Source: Victivallales bacterium
Lineage (GTDB): Bacteria; Verrucomicrobiota; Lentisphaeria; Oligosphaerales; Oligosphaeraceae
Direction: 5' to 3'
Assembly (NCBI GenBank): GCA_017964325.1
Contig: JAGCSE010000216.1
Location: forward strand, 9,913 to 73,912
DNA: 64,000 nt
In this document: positions 45,930 through 54,361 of the stretch, piece by piece
Layout of the letters: each line of letters starts with the position of its first letter
Position numbering within the stretch: position 1 is the first letter of the stretch
The notes under the pieces: generated by a model
What the model saw: the letters and a program-made list of their open reading frames with translations, nothing else
Databases searched by the model: none
What the model was told of the DNA's origin: nothing
Position numbers and translations under genes: made by a program

Positions 45930-47264
45930 ATGAAACACAATCTCTGCTTTCTCATCCTGCTTGCAGCAACCATGCCAGCCTTCGCCATCTGGCCGTTCAA
46001 GACCACGAAGCCCGTCAAGGACAAGGATACCATCCATATCTACAATCCCAAGCTGCCCACCGAAAATGTCAAGACCCGCGAACGGCCAGACGAGAGCGAC
46101 AAAATCGATGCCGCCCATCTCGAAAAGCTCGCAAAGGCCGGCAATGACAACGCGCAACTCGCCATCGGAAAATGCTATTTCGACGGTGTCGGCGGCGTCA
46201 AGCAAAATTACAAGAAGGCTGTCAAGTATTTCGAAATGGCCTGCGAAAACAACAACGCCAGTGCATTCTTCAATCTAGGTATTTGCTACGACGGCGGTTA
46301 CGGTGTCAAACAGGATATCAACAAGGCCATCGAATACTACAACAGAGCCGCTGATATGGACGTGCCTGAAGCCATGACCAAGATGGCAGTCATCGCCGAA
46401 CAAAAAGGCGACTATACGACCGCCCTCAAAAATCTCCGCAAACTCGCCATCCTCGGCAATCCAGTCTGTATGCGAAAAGTCGCAATCTTTCTCATGAACG
46501 GACTCGGCACTCCCGTCAACGACACGGAAATTATCGATATGCTCACCGCCGCCGCCCAAAAAGGCGACAGACGCGCTCAAGTCCATCTCGCCGACTGCTA
46601 TCAGCGCGGGCAGGGAGTCGAAGTCAACTACGACGAAATGTTCAACTGGCTGATGCTCGCCGCGCAGGACAGCGATCCAGAAGCCCAGACAAAACTCGCC
46701 TACTGCTATCAAAAAGGCTATGGAACCGTCAAAAATACGGATGTCGCCTTCAACTGGTATCAGCTCGCCGCCAACGCAGATTACGCCCCCGCATTGGTTT
46801 CCTTAGGTGATTGCTATCGCGATGGTTCGGGCACGGCAATGAATCCCGCAAAGGCCGTCGAATGCTACAAGGCCGCCGCCGCAAAAGGCGATTCCATCGG
46901 CCAGTTCCGCCTCGGCTCCGCTTTTTTGACGGGATATGTCGTCAGGCAGAATCCCGAAGAAGCGTTCAAATACATCTCCGCCTCCGCCAACCAGGACTTT
47001 CCGCCTGCCGTCTGCCAGCTGGGGTTCCTCAATGAAAAAGGCATGGGCACCCCCCCAAACCCCCTGACGGCCTTCCATTGCTACCAGAAAGCGGCCGCCA
47101 TGAAGGAACCTCAGGCCATGCTCAACCTCGGCCTGTGCTATCTCAACGGCATCGGCACGGTAACCGACCGTAATGAGGCCCGCAAATGGCTCGCAGAAGC
47201 AGCAAAGAACGGCTCCAAGGAAGCCCTCCAGCAACTCGAAAAAAATTTCGCGCAAAACCAATAG
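45930..47264 (+). CDS. Secreted Sel1-repeat protein
   Basis: A 444-residue protein with a signal peptide of about 17 residues and about ten Sel1-like repeats of the AQLAIGKCYFDGVGGVKQNYKK type through the whole mature chain (a TPR-like solenoid). Such proteins bind partner proteins in the envelope or act in stress and secretion pathways. The particular partner cannot be read here. It lies between the YggS gene and panB, and the last Sel1 repeat ends about 80 bases before panB. Confidence 0.87.
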   Translation: MKHNLCFLILLAATMPAFAIWPFKTTKPVKDKDTIHIYNPKLPTENVKTRERPDESDKIDAAHLEKLAKAGNDNAQLAIGKCYFDGVGGVKQNYKKAVKYFEMACENNNASAFFNLGICYDGGYGVKQDINKAIEYYNRAADMDVPEAMTKMAVIAEQKGDYTTALKNLRKLAILGNPVCMRKVAIFLMNGLGTPVNDTEIIDMLTAAAQKGDRRAQVHLADCYQRGQGVEVNYDEMFNWLMLAAQDSDPEAQTKLAYCYQKGYGTVKNTDVAFNWYQLAANADYAPALVSLGDCYRDGSGTAMNPAKAVECYKAAAAKGDSIGQFRLGSAFLTGYVVRQNPEEAFKYISASANQDFPPAVCQLGFLNEKGMGTPPNPLTAFHCYQKAAAMKEPQAMLNLGLCYLNGIGTVTDRNEARKWLAEAAKNGSKEALQQLEKNFAQNQ

Positions 47265-47331
47265 TCGGAACAAACACACACGAACAACTCGTTTTATCAC
47301 GCCGCGCAAGTCGCGGCATCCCCTATAACAT

Positions 47332-47337
47332 AGGAGG
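47332..47337 (+). promoter_or_regulatory. Strong ribosome binding site of panB
   Basis: AGGAGG at 47332-47337, seven bases before ATG 47345. It decides the panB start, because the reading frame stays open 159 bases further upstream through the end of the Sel1-repeat gene. Confidence 0.9.
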
Positions 47338-47344
47338 AAATATC

Positions 47345-48145
47345 ATGGAAGCAAAACGAATCACCGTCCGCGACCTCGCCAAAATGAAGGCGGAAGGCCG
47401 CAAAATCACCACCATCACATCGTATGACGCCATCACTGCGAGACTTGTCGATGAGGCGGGCATCCAGCTCATTCTCGTCGGCGACTCCGCCGGCAATACG
47501 GTTCTCGGCTATGAAAACACGATTCCAGTCACGCTGGAGGAATCACTCATGCTGACGGCCGCCGTCCGCCGCGGCGCAAAGCATGCCATGGTCATCGGCG
47601 ACATGCCGTTCATGTCCTATCAGGTTTCCGAAGAGGAAGCCGTCCGCAACGCAGGCCGCTATCTGAAAGAAGCTGGAGCAGATGGTGTTAAGCTCGAAGG
47701 CGGACGCTCCATGCTGAAAACCATTCGCCGCATCGTCGATGCCTCCATCCCCGTCTTCGGACATGTCGGACTCCTCCCGCAATCCGTCTTGAAAGACGGC
47801 GGCTATAGAATCCACGGCCGCAACGAAGAGGCGAAGCAAATCATCGACGACGCTCTCGCCGTCCAGGAAGCAGGTGCTTTCGCCGTCGTGCTCGAAGGCG
47901 TCCCTCGCGATCTCGCCAAGGAAATCACTGAAAAGCTGACCATCCCGACCATCGGCATCGGCGCAGGCCCCTACTGCGACGGCCAAATACAGGTCGTAAC
48001 CGATATTCTCGGCCTTGGCACATTCGTCCCGCGCCACGCCAAAGTCTTCACCAACCTTGCGCAATACACCGCCGACGCCTTGAAACAATACCGCGAAGAA
48101 GTCGAGGCACAGACATTCCCAGCCGAAGCAAACTCCGCAAAATAA
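47345..48145 (+). CDS. panB: 3-methyl-2-oxobutanoate hydroxymethyltransferase
   Basis: A 266-residue TIM barrel of standard family length. MEAKRITVRDLAKMKAEGRK leads into the conserved DSAGNTVLGYENTIPVT, in which the Asp binds the metal. HVGLLPQSV and IGIGAGPYCDGQIQV follow. The enzyme makes ketopantoate for coenzyme A synthesis. The start is set by a perfect AGGAGG. panC follows after 16 bases, forming a panBC operon. Confidence 0.96.
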   Translation: MEAKRITVRDLAKMKAEGRKITTITSYDAITARLVDEAGIQLILVGDSAGNTVLGYENTIPVTLEESLMLTAAVRRGAKHAMVIGDMPFMSYQVSEEEAVRNAGRYLKEAGADGVKLEGGRSMLKTIRRIVDASIPVFGHVGLLPQSVLKDGGYRIHGRNEEAKQIIDDALAVQEAGAFAVVLEGVPRDLAKEITEKLTIPTIGIGAGPYCDGQIQVVTDILGLGTFVPRHAKVFTNLAQYTADALKQYREEVEAQTFPAEANSAK

Positions 48146-48161
48146 AACATTTACGCTTATC

Positions 48162-49004
48162 ATGAACATCTGCAAAACTCCTTCTGAAATCAGCCAGCTC
48201 TGCGATGCCTGGCATAAGCAAAACCTTACCATCGGTCTCGTCCCCACCATGGGCTATCTCCACGACGGCCATCTCTCCCTCATGGACATCGCCAAATCGA
48301 AGACGGACAAGGTCGTCGTTTCCATTTTCGTAAATCCCACGCAATTCGGCCCCAACGAAGATTTGGACAAGTATCCGCGCGATTTCGAACGGGACGAGAA
48401 GCTTTGCCGCGATCGCGGCGTCGATGCTGTCTTCTATCCCACTCCTGCGGAGATGTACGCCCCGGATTTCTCCACATGGGTTACGGAAACATCTCTCTCC
48501 CAAGCACTTTGCGGCCTCTCACGCCCCATTCATTTCCGTGGTGTCTGCACTGTCTGCCTGAAATTGTTCAACATCGCCCGCGCAGACGTCGCCGTATTCG
48601 GCAAGAAGGACGCCCAGCAGGCATTGATCATCAAGCGGATGGTCCGCGACCTCAATGTCCCAATCAACATCATCATGGCCCCCCTGATCCGCGAACCCGA
48701 TGGTCTCGCCCGCAGTTCACGCAACAAATACCTTTCCGCAGACGAACACAACCGCGCACTTTCCATTTCACGCGGCATCTTCGCCGCCGAAGCGGCATGG
48801 AAAAATGGCGAAAAATCCGCCGCCAAATTGACGTCCATTCTCCGCAAGTCCATTGAAGACGCAGGCGGACAAGTCGATTACGTGGAACTCGTCTCCCAAT
48901 CCGCCATCCGCCCGATTGAAACAGTTGATCAGCCCGCCCTGCTGGCCTGCGCCGCCTATTTCGGCAAGACACGCCTCATTGACAACGTTTTTTTGGAGCA
49001 ATAA
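48162..49004 (+). CDS. panC: Pantothenate synthetase
   Basis: A 280-residue protein with the nucleotide-binding start VPTMGYLHDGHLSLMD (the HIGH-like motif in the family form), IFVNPTQFGPNEDL, DVAVFGKKDAQQ and SSRNKYLSA. It joins pantoate and beta-alanine with ATP to form pantothenate. It is encoded 16 bases after panB. The panD gene needed for beta-alanine is not in the window. Confidence 0.96.
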   Translation: MNICKTPSEISQLCDAWHKQNLTIGLVPTMGYLHDGHLSLMDIAKSKTDKVVVSIFVNPTQFGPNEDLDKYPRDFERDEKLCRDRGVDAVFYPTPAEMYAPDFSTWVTETSLSQALCGLSRPIHFRGVCTVCLKLFNIARADVAVFGKKDAQQALIIKRMVRDLNVPINIIMAPLIREPDGLARSSRNKYLSADEHNRALSISRGIFAAEAAWKNGEKSAAKLTSILRKSIEDAGGQVDYVELVSQSAIRPIETVDQPALLACAAYFGKTRLIDNVFLEQ

Positions 49005-49050
49005 AAAACAAGCCTCTGGAAACTCTTGCCATTTCCGAGCTTCCAGAGGC
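49003..49050 (-). terminator. Terminator of the sugar isomerase gene
   Basis: A 10-bp stem (GCCTCTGGAA at 49012-49021 with its complement at 49041-49050) followed on the minus strand by TTGTTTTTT. It lies between convergent panC and the isomerase gene, overlapping the last bases of panC in its T-run. Confidence 0.72.
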
Positions 49051-49072
49051 AGCAGTCTTCAAAATCCATTCT

Positions 49073-49894
49073 TTACTGCGGCCAGACCTTCTTTAGAAAA
49101 TCAATGCTCTTACGCGCAATCATTTCTGCGCCAAAAGAAAAATCGAAGACTTCCACTGAAGCGTAGTCGTCGTAGCCAATGGCCGCCAAACCGCGCTTGA
49201 TCGGCTCATAATCTGTGTCGCCCCAGCCCGGACCATTGCGGTTCGCGTCATTCACATGAAGATGCGATGCATAGCCTTTCCCGTCCATGATGATTTCATC
49301 CAGCGGACGGCCCTCCCCTTCGCCGCACATCGCCTTCACATCGAGATGCAGTCGGAAATTCGGATGGTTCACGGCTTTGCACAAGGCAACGCCTTCCTTG
49401 ACCGTCGTAATGAAATTCGTCTCCGCAGGACTTAGTGGCTCGATGCACAATTTCACGCCGCGTTTTTCCGCCTGTTCCATCAGCGATGAAAACGTCTCCT
49501 TGGCATAGTCAAATGCCTGGGCATACGTCAATTCTGGAACGACATTACGGCTTTTCGGTGAACCGATGACCATGCGATCGCCGCCCAAATCCGCACAAAA
49601 ATCAATCAACGCGGAAAAATAGTCCCGCGTCTTCTTACGCAATTCAGCATCCGGCCCGTTGAGATACAGTCCGGCTGGCTTCACCAGAAGCCAATGCAGC
49701 CCAATGATTTGCACGCCCGCCGTCTCCGCCGCGGAACGCAGGGCATCACGGCGGGACATCGGAATGTCCCGCACATCATCCGCCAATGTATAAGGGGCGA
49801 CTTCCACGCCATGATAGCCTGTGTCACGCGCCAGTTTCAGCGCGTCCTCCAGCGGCCATCCGTCGCAGAATTCATTGCACATCGCGAACTTCAT
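49073..49894 (-). CDS. Sugar phosphate isomerase/epimerase family (xylose-isomerase-like TIM barrel)
   Basis: A 273-residue TIM barrel. MKFAMCNEFCDGWPLEDALKLARDTGYHGVEVAPY is the usual start of this group, and GVKLCIEPLSPAETNF and RLHLDVKAMCGE supply metal ligands. Members interconvert sugars or keto-sugar intermediates such as hydroxypyruvate or D-tagatose, but the substrate is not readable from motifs. Its stop is followed by a hairpin terminator. It follows serS by a short gap and on the same strand. Confidence 0.85.
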   Translation of the reverse strand: MKFAMCNEFCDGWPLEDALKLARDTGYHGVEVAPYTLADDVRDIPMSRRDALRSAAETAGVQIIGLHWLLVKPAGLYLNGPDAELRKKTRDYFSALIDFCADLGGDRMVIGSPKSRNVVPELTYAQAFDYAKETFSSLMEQAEKRGVKLCIEPLSPAETNFITTVKEGVALCKAVNHPNFRLHLDVKAMCGEGEGRPLDEIIMDGKGYASHLHVNDANRNGPGWGDTDYEPIKRGLAAIGYDDYASVEVFDFSFGAEMIARKSIDFLKKVWPQ

Positions 49895-49917
49895 GATGCC
49901 TCTGCTGTTGCAATCCG

Positions 49918-51168
49918 TTATTTCGCAGGCGGTTCGATGACATCGAAGCCTGTGTAGGGGCGCAGCACTTCAGGAACGACCACGCTGCCGTCCTCACGCT
50001 GGTTGTTCTCAAGAATCGCGCAGACGACGCGGTCCGTCAATCCCGTCGCGGAAATCGTGTGGACGAAGCCGCGACCACCTTCCTTATCCTTGTAGCGGAT
50101 GTTCAAACGACGGCTCTGGAACTCCGTAAGATTCGTATTGGACGTCACTTCACGATACGCTCCAAAGCCCGGATACCACGCTTCGATATCGTATTTCTTG
50201 TAGCCAGGAGCACCCATGTCGCCAACGCAGACGTTCACGACGCGGTACGGAATGCCGAGAGCCTGAAGCATGTACTCTTCATTCGCAAGGCATTCTTCAT
50301 GGCATTTCGGAGAATCCTCCGGCAGGCAGAAGATGATCTGCTCAATCTTATGGAACTGATGCACGCGGAAGATGCCGCGGGACTCCTTGCCGTAGCTGCC
50401 CGCTTCCGTGCGGAAGCACGGCGTGTAGGCCGTGTAACGGCGCGGTAGCGACTCCGCCTCCAGCGTTTCGTCCGCATGATACGCGACCAAGGTCTGTTCA
50501 CTTGTGCCGATCAAGGCAAGATCTTCGCCCTGAAGCGGATAGGTCTGGTCACGGAAGAACGGCAGATAGCCTGTACCATACAATGTGCGCTCCTTCGCAA
50601 GGCAGGGGGACATGAACAGCGTGAAGCCACGCGCCACCAGTTCCTTCTGCGCCCAGAAATACATGGCCTGCGTCAGCTGCGCGCCTTTGCCAACCCAGTA
50701 GTAGAAGCCTGCGGCAGCGACTTTTGCGCCACGAGCCGTGTCGATGATGCCCAGAATCTCGCCGATGGCCTGATGGTCGCGCCCCTTGAAGGAGAATTCG
50801 GGCTTGTTGCCGACGAAGCGGACGGCGACGTTGTCGTTGTCGTCCTTCCCTTCCGGCACTTCATCGGACAGCAGGTTCGGCATCCAGCTCATCATCTCTT
50901 CGACTTTCGCCTTCAGCTCGTCCATTTTCGCTTCCTTCTCGCCCAACGTGACTTTCATCGCCTTCACCTGTTCACGGGCTTCCGGATTCTTCTGGCATTC
51001 CTTGCTCAGGGCGTTGCGCTTTGCACGCAAGTCTTCAACTTCCTTGATCAGAGCAAGATATTCTTTGTCCATGGCGGCTAACGCATCCACATCGACGTCG
51101 CATCCACGACGCTTCGCATTCGCTTTCACCATTTCCGGATTTTCACGCAACAACTTGATGTCAAACAT
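49918..51168 (-). CDS. serS: Seryl-tRNA synthetase
   Basis: A 416-residue class II synthetase of standard length. The N-terminal long antiparallel coiled coil lies at about residues 30-100. The catalytic domain carries FRTEAGSYGKESRGIFRVHQFHK (motif 2 region), EVTSNTNLTEFQSRRLNIRY and the C-terminal VVPEVLRPYTGFDVI. It charges tRNA-Ser (and Sec tRNA if present). It is followed after 23 bases by the sugar isomerase gene. Confidence 0.97.
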   Translation of the reverse strand: MFDIKLLRENPEMVKANAKRRGCDVDVDALAAMDKEYLALIKEVEDLRAKRNALSKECQKNPEAREQVKAMKVTLGEKEAKMDELKAKVEEMMSWMPNLLSDEVPEGKDDNDNVAVRFVGNKPEFSFKGRDHQAIGEILGIIDTARGAKVAAAGFYYWVGKGAQLTQAMYFWAQKELVARGFTLFMSPCLAKERTLYGTGYLPFFRDQTYPLQGEDLALIGTSEQTLVAYHADETLEAESLPRRYTAYTPCFRTEAGSYGKESRGIFRVHQFHKIEQIIFCLPEDSPKCHEECLANEEYMLQALGIPYRVVNVCVGDMGAPGYKKYDIEAWYPGFGAYREVTSNTNLTEFQSRRLNIRYKDKEGGRGFVHTISATGLTDRVVCAILENNQREDGSVVVPEVLRPYTGFDVIEPPAK

Positions 51169-51215
51169 TTTTCCTTTCCTGTCTTGTTTAATTACGAATT
51201 ATGAATTATGAATTG

Positions 51216-52148
51216 TTAATTGTTTTTATCAACTATTGCAAATTTTATCTGCGCCTCCGTCACCAGTTCCGAACCAACGTAGAACTGCCCCATGGCTATG
51301 CCGAAATTTCCCTTCTGCTCACAGCTTATCTTCTCCCAAATCCGCGACCCAGCCAGAACTGGACGGTGGAACACGGCATCGTCTATCGACATGAAGAAGC
51401 CCAATTTCCCCTGCATCGCAGGTTGGTTCAGCAACGCCGCGCATCCCAGCTGCGCTCCAGCCTCGATTTGCAGAAACCCCACAAATTCAGACTGTTCCGT
51501 CGCCGCTACGAACATCTCGCTGCCCGCCACGTTCTTGCATCCAATCACGCTGGCAGGATCGTCCAACCCGTATGCACGGTCAACGAACAAAAACGGATAA
51601 CGATGCGGCAGCACCTTCATTACGGCGACTGAATCCAACCATGACTCCGCTCCCGACACGGACTCGCTGAGCGGATTCTCCCCCGTCGTGTCGTATGGCT
51701 CGTACCATCCCGCACGCCGCCCCAAAATCACGGAACCGCTGGAAGCCGCCTTCCCGTCTTCGCACGTGTTCTTCACCATGAACTCAACCGTCCCGTCTTC
51801 ATTCTCGCCTTTCAGCTCGCATTCGACTTTGAGCATCATGCCAGGCATGACTGGCGTGCGAAATTTCACACGTTTCAGCCCCAGCAGAACGACATCGCCT
51901 TCACCTGGAAACATCGCATTGAAAAGCACTTGACTCGACTGCACCATGCCCGCGACCTGCAAGACGCCAGGCAGTACGGGCTGCCCTGGAAAGTGCCCTG
52001 CAAAATGCGATTCGCCAATGGACGACATTTTCACGCCTGTCGCGCGCCCCGCCTCCGCATCGACTTCCAGATTGTCCAGCATCAACAGCGGCGCACCAAG
52101 CTTCAGTGTCCGCTCAAGTTCTTTTCGACTGTAATTCATACTCATCAC
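51216..52148 (-). CDS. Fused double-hotdog FabZ-like 3-hydroxyacyl-ACP dehydratase with split catalytic residues
   Basis: A 310-residue fusion of two FabZ-type hotdog domains (about 1-145 and 165-310). FabZ uses His and Glu 14 residues apart (GHFPG...LEAMAQ), with the working pair contributed across the dimer interface. The first half keeps His52 in AGHFPGQPVLPG but has Ala66 in place of Glu. The second half has Glu229 in GFLQIEAGAQ but Ala215 in place of His. The fusion should therefore have one composite active site. It is probably a dehydratase of fatty acid or polyketide-like synthesis. It lies close upstream of serS on the same strand. Confidence 0.82.
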   Translation of the reverse strand: MMSMNYSRKELERTLKLGAPLLMLDNLEVDAEAGRATGVKMSSIGESHFAGHFPGQPVLPGVLQVAGMVQSSQVLFNAMFPGEGDVVLLGLKRVKFRTPVMPGMMLKVECELKGENEDGTVEFMVKNTCEDGKAASSGSVILGRRAGWYEPYDTTGENPLSESVSGAESWLDSVAVMKVLPHRYPFLFVDRAYGLDDPASVIGCKNVAGSEMFVAATEQSEFVGFLQIEAGAQLGCAALLNQPAMQGKLGFFMSIDDAVFHRPVLAGSRIWEKISCEQKGNFGIAMGQFYVGSELVTEAQIKFAIVDKNN

Positions 52149-52239
52149 TACGTTCCGTCTCGTTCATTCTTCTGCTCTTGCCACTCACCGAAAAATCCCC
52201 AACTAATAAGATATTGTATTTCTTCAGCTTTACAAGATT

Positions 52240-52956
52240 TCAGAGGTTGTTAATCACTAAAGTTATGCCGCAAATGATCAGCATCACGATGACAAAACGC
52301 TTCACAGCGCGTTCAGAAAGCCAACGGCAGCAATAGATTCCGCTGAAAAGCCCCAGCAGCATCACGGGAGCGAGGCACAATGCCTGTTTCAGGATGTCCC
52401 ATGTCAAAATGCCGTAAATCACGTACAGCCCTATGCGGAACAGCGATTCCACAGTGAACACAAAGCACACATTCGCCTTGAACGCATGGCTGTCTTTCGC
52501 CGTCCGCCCCACGTATGCCCCGATCAGCGCCCCGATCCCATACAACCCGCACAATATACCCGAACAGACACCGATGATCGACAAAACGATTTTTGACTCT
52601 TTCAGCGTCGTCGGATGGAACTCCCTCAGCAGCAACTCGATGCCTATGCCAATGATGACGAATCCAAATATCACCTTCACAATGTCCGCCTTGAAATTTT
52701 TCAAAAAAACTGTCCCCACCACGCTTCCGACCAATACGACAAGAGCCAGCGGCAAGCATATCCCCCAATCCAGCGATTTACGCTCGCGCCACGCGATAAT
52801 GACGCTCGTCGGCCATCCGATGACAAGCTCCACAGGCGAAATGTTGATGTTGTTGTGGCTGAAACTCAAAATCGCCGAAAACAAGATCGCATTCGCAAAA
52901 CCGCACACGCCTTTTACAAAAAAACTACAATATGTCGCGACTATCCACCAAACCAT
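52240..52956 (-). CDS. TauE/SafE family membrane permease
   Basis: A 238-residue protein with about seven or eight hydrophobic segments. The start WWIVATYCSFFVKGVCGFANA and the late ILCGLYGIGALIGAYVGR are typical of the TauE/SafE sulfite or sulfonate exporter family. The substrate is unknown. The start codon directly abuts a 14-bp tandem repeat. No Shine-Dalgarno sequence is visible, because the repeat occupies the ribosome site. Confidence 0.85.
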   Translation of the reverse strand: MVWWIVATYCSFFVKGVCGFANAILFSAILSFSHNNINISPVELVIGWPTSVIIAWRERKSLDWGICLPLALVVLVGSVVGTVFLKNFKADIVKVIFGFVIIGIGIELLLREFHPTTLKESKIVLSIIGVCSGILCGLYGIGALIGAYVGRTAKDSHAFKANVCFVFTVESLFRIGLYVIYGILTWDILKQALCLAPVMLLGLFSGIYCCRWLSERAVKRFVIVMLIICGITLVINNL

Positions 52957-53083
52957 AATTCACAATGCTCAATTCACAATTCACAATGCTCAATTCACAA
53001 TGCTCAATTCACAATGCTCAATTCACAATGCTCAATTCACAATGCTCAATTCACAATTCTCAATTCTCAATTCTCAATTCACT
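52957..53083. repeat. 14-bp tandem repeat (CTCAATTCACAATG) at the permease start
   Basis: About eight copies of a 14-base unit, with some truncated ones. The array begins at the base next to the permease ATG. A related, oppositely oriented set (AATTGTGAATTATGAATT type) lies at 53163-53197. The two sets are complementary and could form a long hairpin. Confidence 0.9.
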
Positions 53084-53162
53084 ATGTTTTATTACATCTT
53101 ATCAATCCTTATTGCAATAAATAAAAAAAGCAAGTAAATCACTATACATATACCATACAATA

Positions 53163-53197
53163 ATTGTGAATTATGAATTGTGAATTGTGAATTATGA
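53163..53197. repeat. Inverted partner of the 14-bp repeat
   Basis: AATTGTGAATTATGAATTG-type units, repeated three times and overlapping the end of the downstream hydrolase gene (stop at 53192). A similar set lies at 51190-51225 between serS and the FabZ fusion. Confidence 0.75.
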
Positions 53198-53998
53198 ATT
53201 ACTTTCCATCCAATCGAACGGCTTGAAGACGGAGCTGTTTTCCGTGAAGCCGATGAACAACGGTGAATCATGCCCGCCGCCAGGGATTTCCACGTATGCG
53301 AAGCCGCGCTCCTCCGCCATCACGCCTGCAAAACGTCGCGCATCCGCCACGGGCATCAGTTCATCAAACGTCCCCTGCGCGTAGAAAATCCGCTTTCCCT
53401 TCAGCGCCTGCCAATTGTGGAGGGCGGAATGCGCACGCATCAACGTCGTGTCGTTGTTGTAATTCTTTTCAATCGCGTCCGCGATGTCCTTCAGCACAGG
53501 AATCTTGTCCTGTCCCTTGCGGCAGAAAGAGATGTACGACACCAAATCCGTCGCCGCACCGTTTGCCACGACGCCCGCCACGTTCTGCGGCCGCAGGCTG
53601 GCATACGTCAGATTCGACGTGCCGCCCATGGAGCCACCGAAGAAATAAAACTTATCAGCCTTGTATTCCGCACGAAGGAAATCCAGCAGACCGTCCAAAT
53701 CCTCCACGGCGGGCGGCGACATCCATGCGTTGCCGCGCAGGGTCGGCGTCAGAATCCCATAGCCACGTGCTTGGAAACGAGGAAGATACCAATCTCGGAT
53801 ATCCTGCCGCGTATAGAGTTGGTCGCCCAAACTGCCATGGCCATGAATGCAGACAAGCCATTTTGTCCCGCCATTGGGCGGCGGCAGCACCATCGCCCAG
53901 TCATCCAAACCATCCACGCCGCTCTTGTATTGAATTCGTTTCAAGCCTTCGGGAAAGCCGTTGCCAGCCGCCTCAATGCGAATGTCCTTCAATTCCAT
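53192..53998 (-). CDS. Alpha/beta hydrolase (prolyl-oligopeptidase/dienelactone-hydrolase-like)
   Basis: A 268-residue cytoplasmic hydrolase. WLVCIHGHGSLGDQ forms the oxyanion region. Ser123 in FFGGSMGGTSN, Asp212 in GTFDELMPV and His243 in GGGHDSPLF make the catalytic triad in the right order. No signal peptide is present. It may deacylate a carbohydrate or small ester, but the substrate is not identifiable. It is transcribed toward the tandem repeat. Confidence 0.85.
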   Translation of the reverse strand: MELKDIRIEAAGNGFPEGLKRIQYKSGVDGLDDWAMVLPPPNGGTKWLVCIHGHGSLGDQLYTRQDIRDWYLPRFQARGYGILTPTLRGNAWMSPPAVEDLDGLLDFLRAEYKADKFYFFGGSMGGTSNLTYASLRPQNVAGVVANGAATDLVSYISFCRKGQDKIPVLKDIADAIEKNYNNDTTLMRAHSALHNWQALKGKRIFYAQGTFDELMPVADARRFAGVMAEERGFAYVEIPGGGHDSPLFIGFTENSSVFKPFDWMESNS

Positions 53999-54062
53999 AT
54001 TCTTCCGTCCTTTTTCCTCGACTTAAACGTCGCAAAATCATCACTTTTTTCTGACAAATGGC

Positions 54063-54090
54063 TTGTCAAATCAAAAATCGCTTGTATAGT
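54063..54090 (+). promoter_or_regulatory. Promoter of tRNA-Gly
   Basis: TTGTCA at 54063-54068 and TATAGT at 54085-54090 are separated by 16 bases. The expected start point is about 16 bases before the mature tRNA. Confidence 0.6.
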
Positions 54091-54112
54091 AATCTCACTT
54101 TCCGCAATTCAT

Positions 54113-54186
54113 GCGGGTGTAGCATAGTGGTAATGCTCCAGCCTTCCAAGCTGGTGAGGAGGGTTCGATTCCCTTCACCCGCTCCA
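54113..54186 (+). tRNA. tRNA-Gly (anticodon TCC), CCA encoded
   Basis: A complete cloverleaf: acceptor GCGGGTG pairing with CACCCGC, D arm TAGCATAGTGGTA, anticodon stem CCAGC/GCTGG with loop CTTCCAA (anticodon TCC), and T arm GGGTTCGATTCCC. The CCA end is encoded (54184-54186). The gene is intact. Confidence 0.98.
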
Positions 54187-54195
54187 AACTTTCTC

Positions 54196-54230
54196 AAGCC
54201 CAGTCCCAGTCACGGGACTGGGCTTGTTTT
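54196..54230 (+). terminator. Rho-independent terminator of tRNA-Gly
   Basis: A 12-bp stem (AAGCCCAGTCCC at 54196-54207 with its complement at 54114-54125 of the next block, i.e. 54214-54225), a 6-base loop, then TGTTTTG. It lies 10 bases after the encoded CCA. Confidence 0.9.
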
Positions 54231-54253
54231 GTACTCAAATCCCCTGCTTTCAG

Positions 54254-54288
54254 CGGCTGGAGCATTACCACTATGCTACACCCGCATG
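54254..54288 (-). repeat. Inverted copy of the 5' half of tRNA-Gly
   Basis: Bases 54255-54288 are the exact reverse complement of 54110-54143: 34 bases covering position 1 of the tRNA to the start of the anticodon stem-loop. It lies between the tRNA terminator and the integrase gene. It does not form a complete tRNA. Confidence 0.95.
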
Positions 54289-54361
54289 GGCTGGAATCGG
54301 CGCAAAATCGGCACGGACATTGTTGACCGTCAACTAAACGTCAACAGTTTTGAGGTGTCGA

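Noticed and set aside
52957..53083. Possible CRISPR array
   Set aside because: The unit is 14 bases, repeats head to tail without unique spacers, and no cas genes are nearby.
54255..54288. Second tRNA gene on the minus strand
   Set aside because: Only the 5' half of tRNA-Gly is present. No anticodon loop, T arm or acceptor 3' strand follows.
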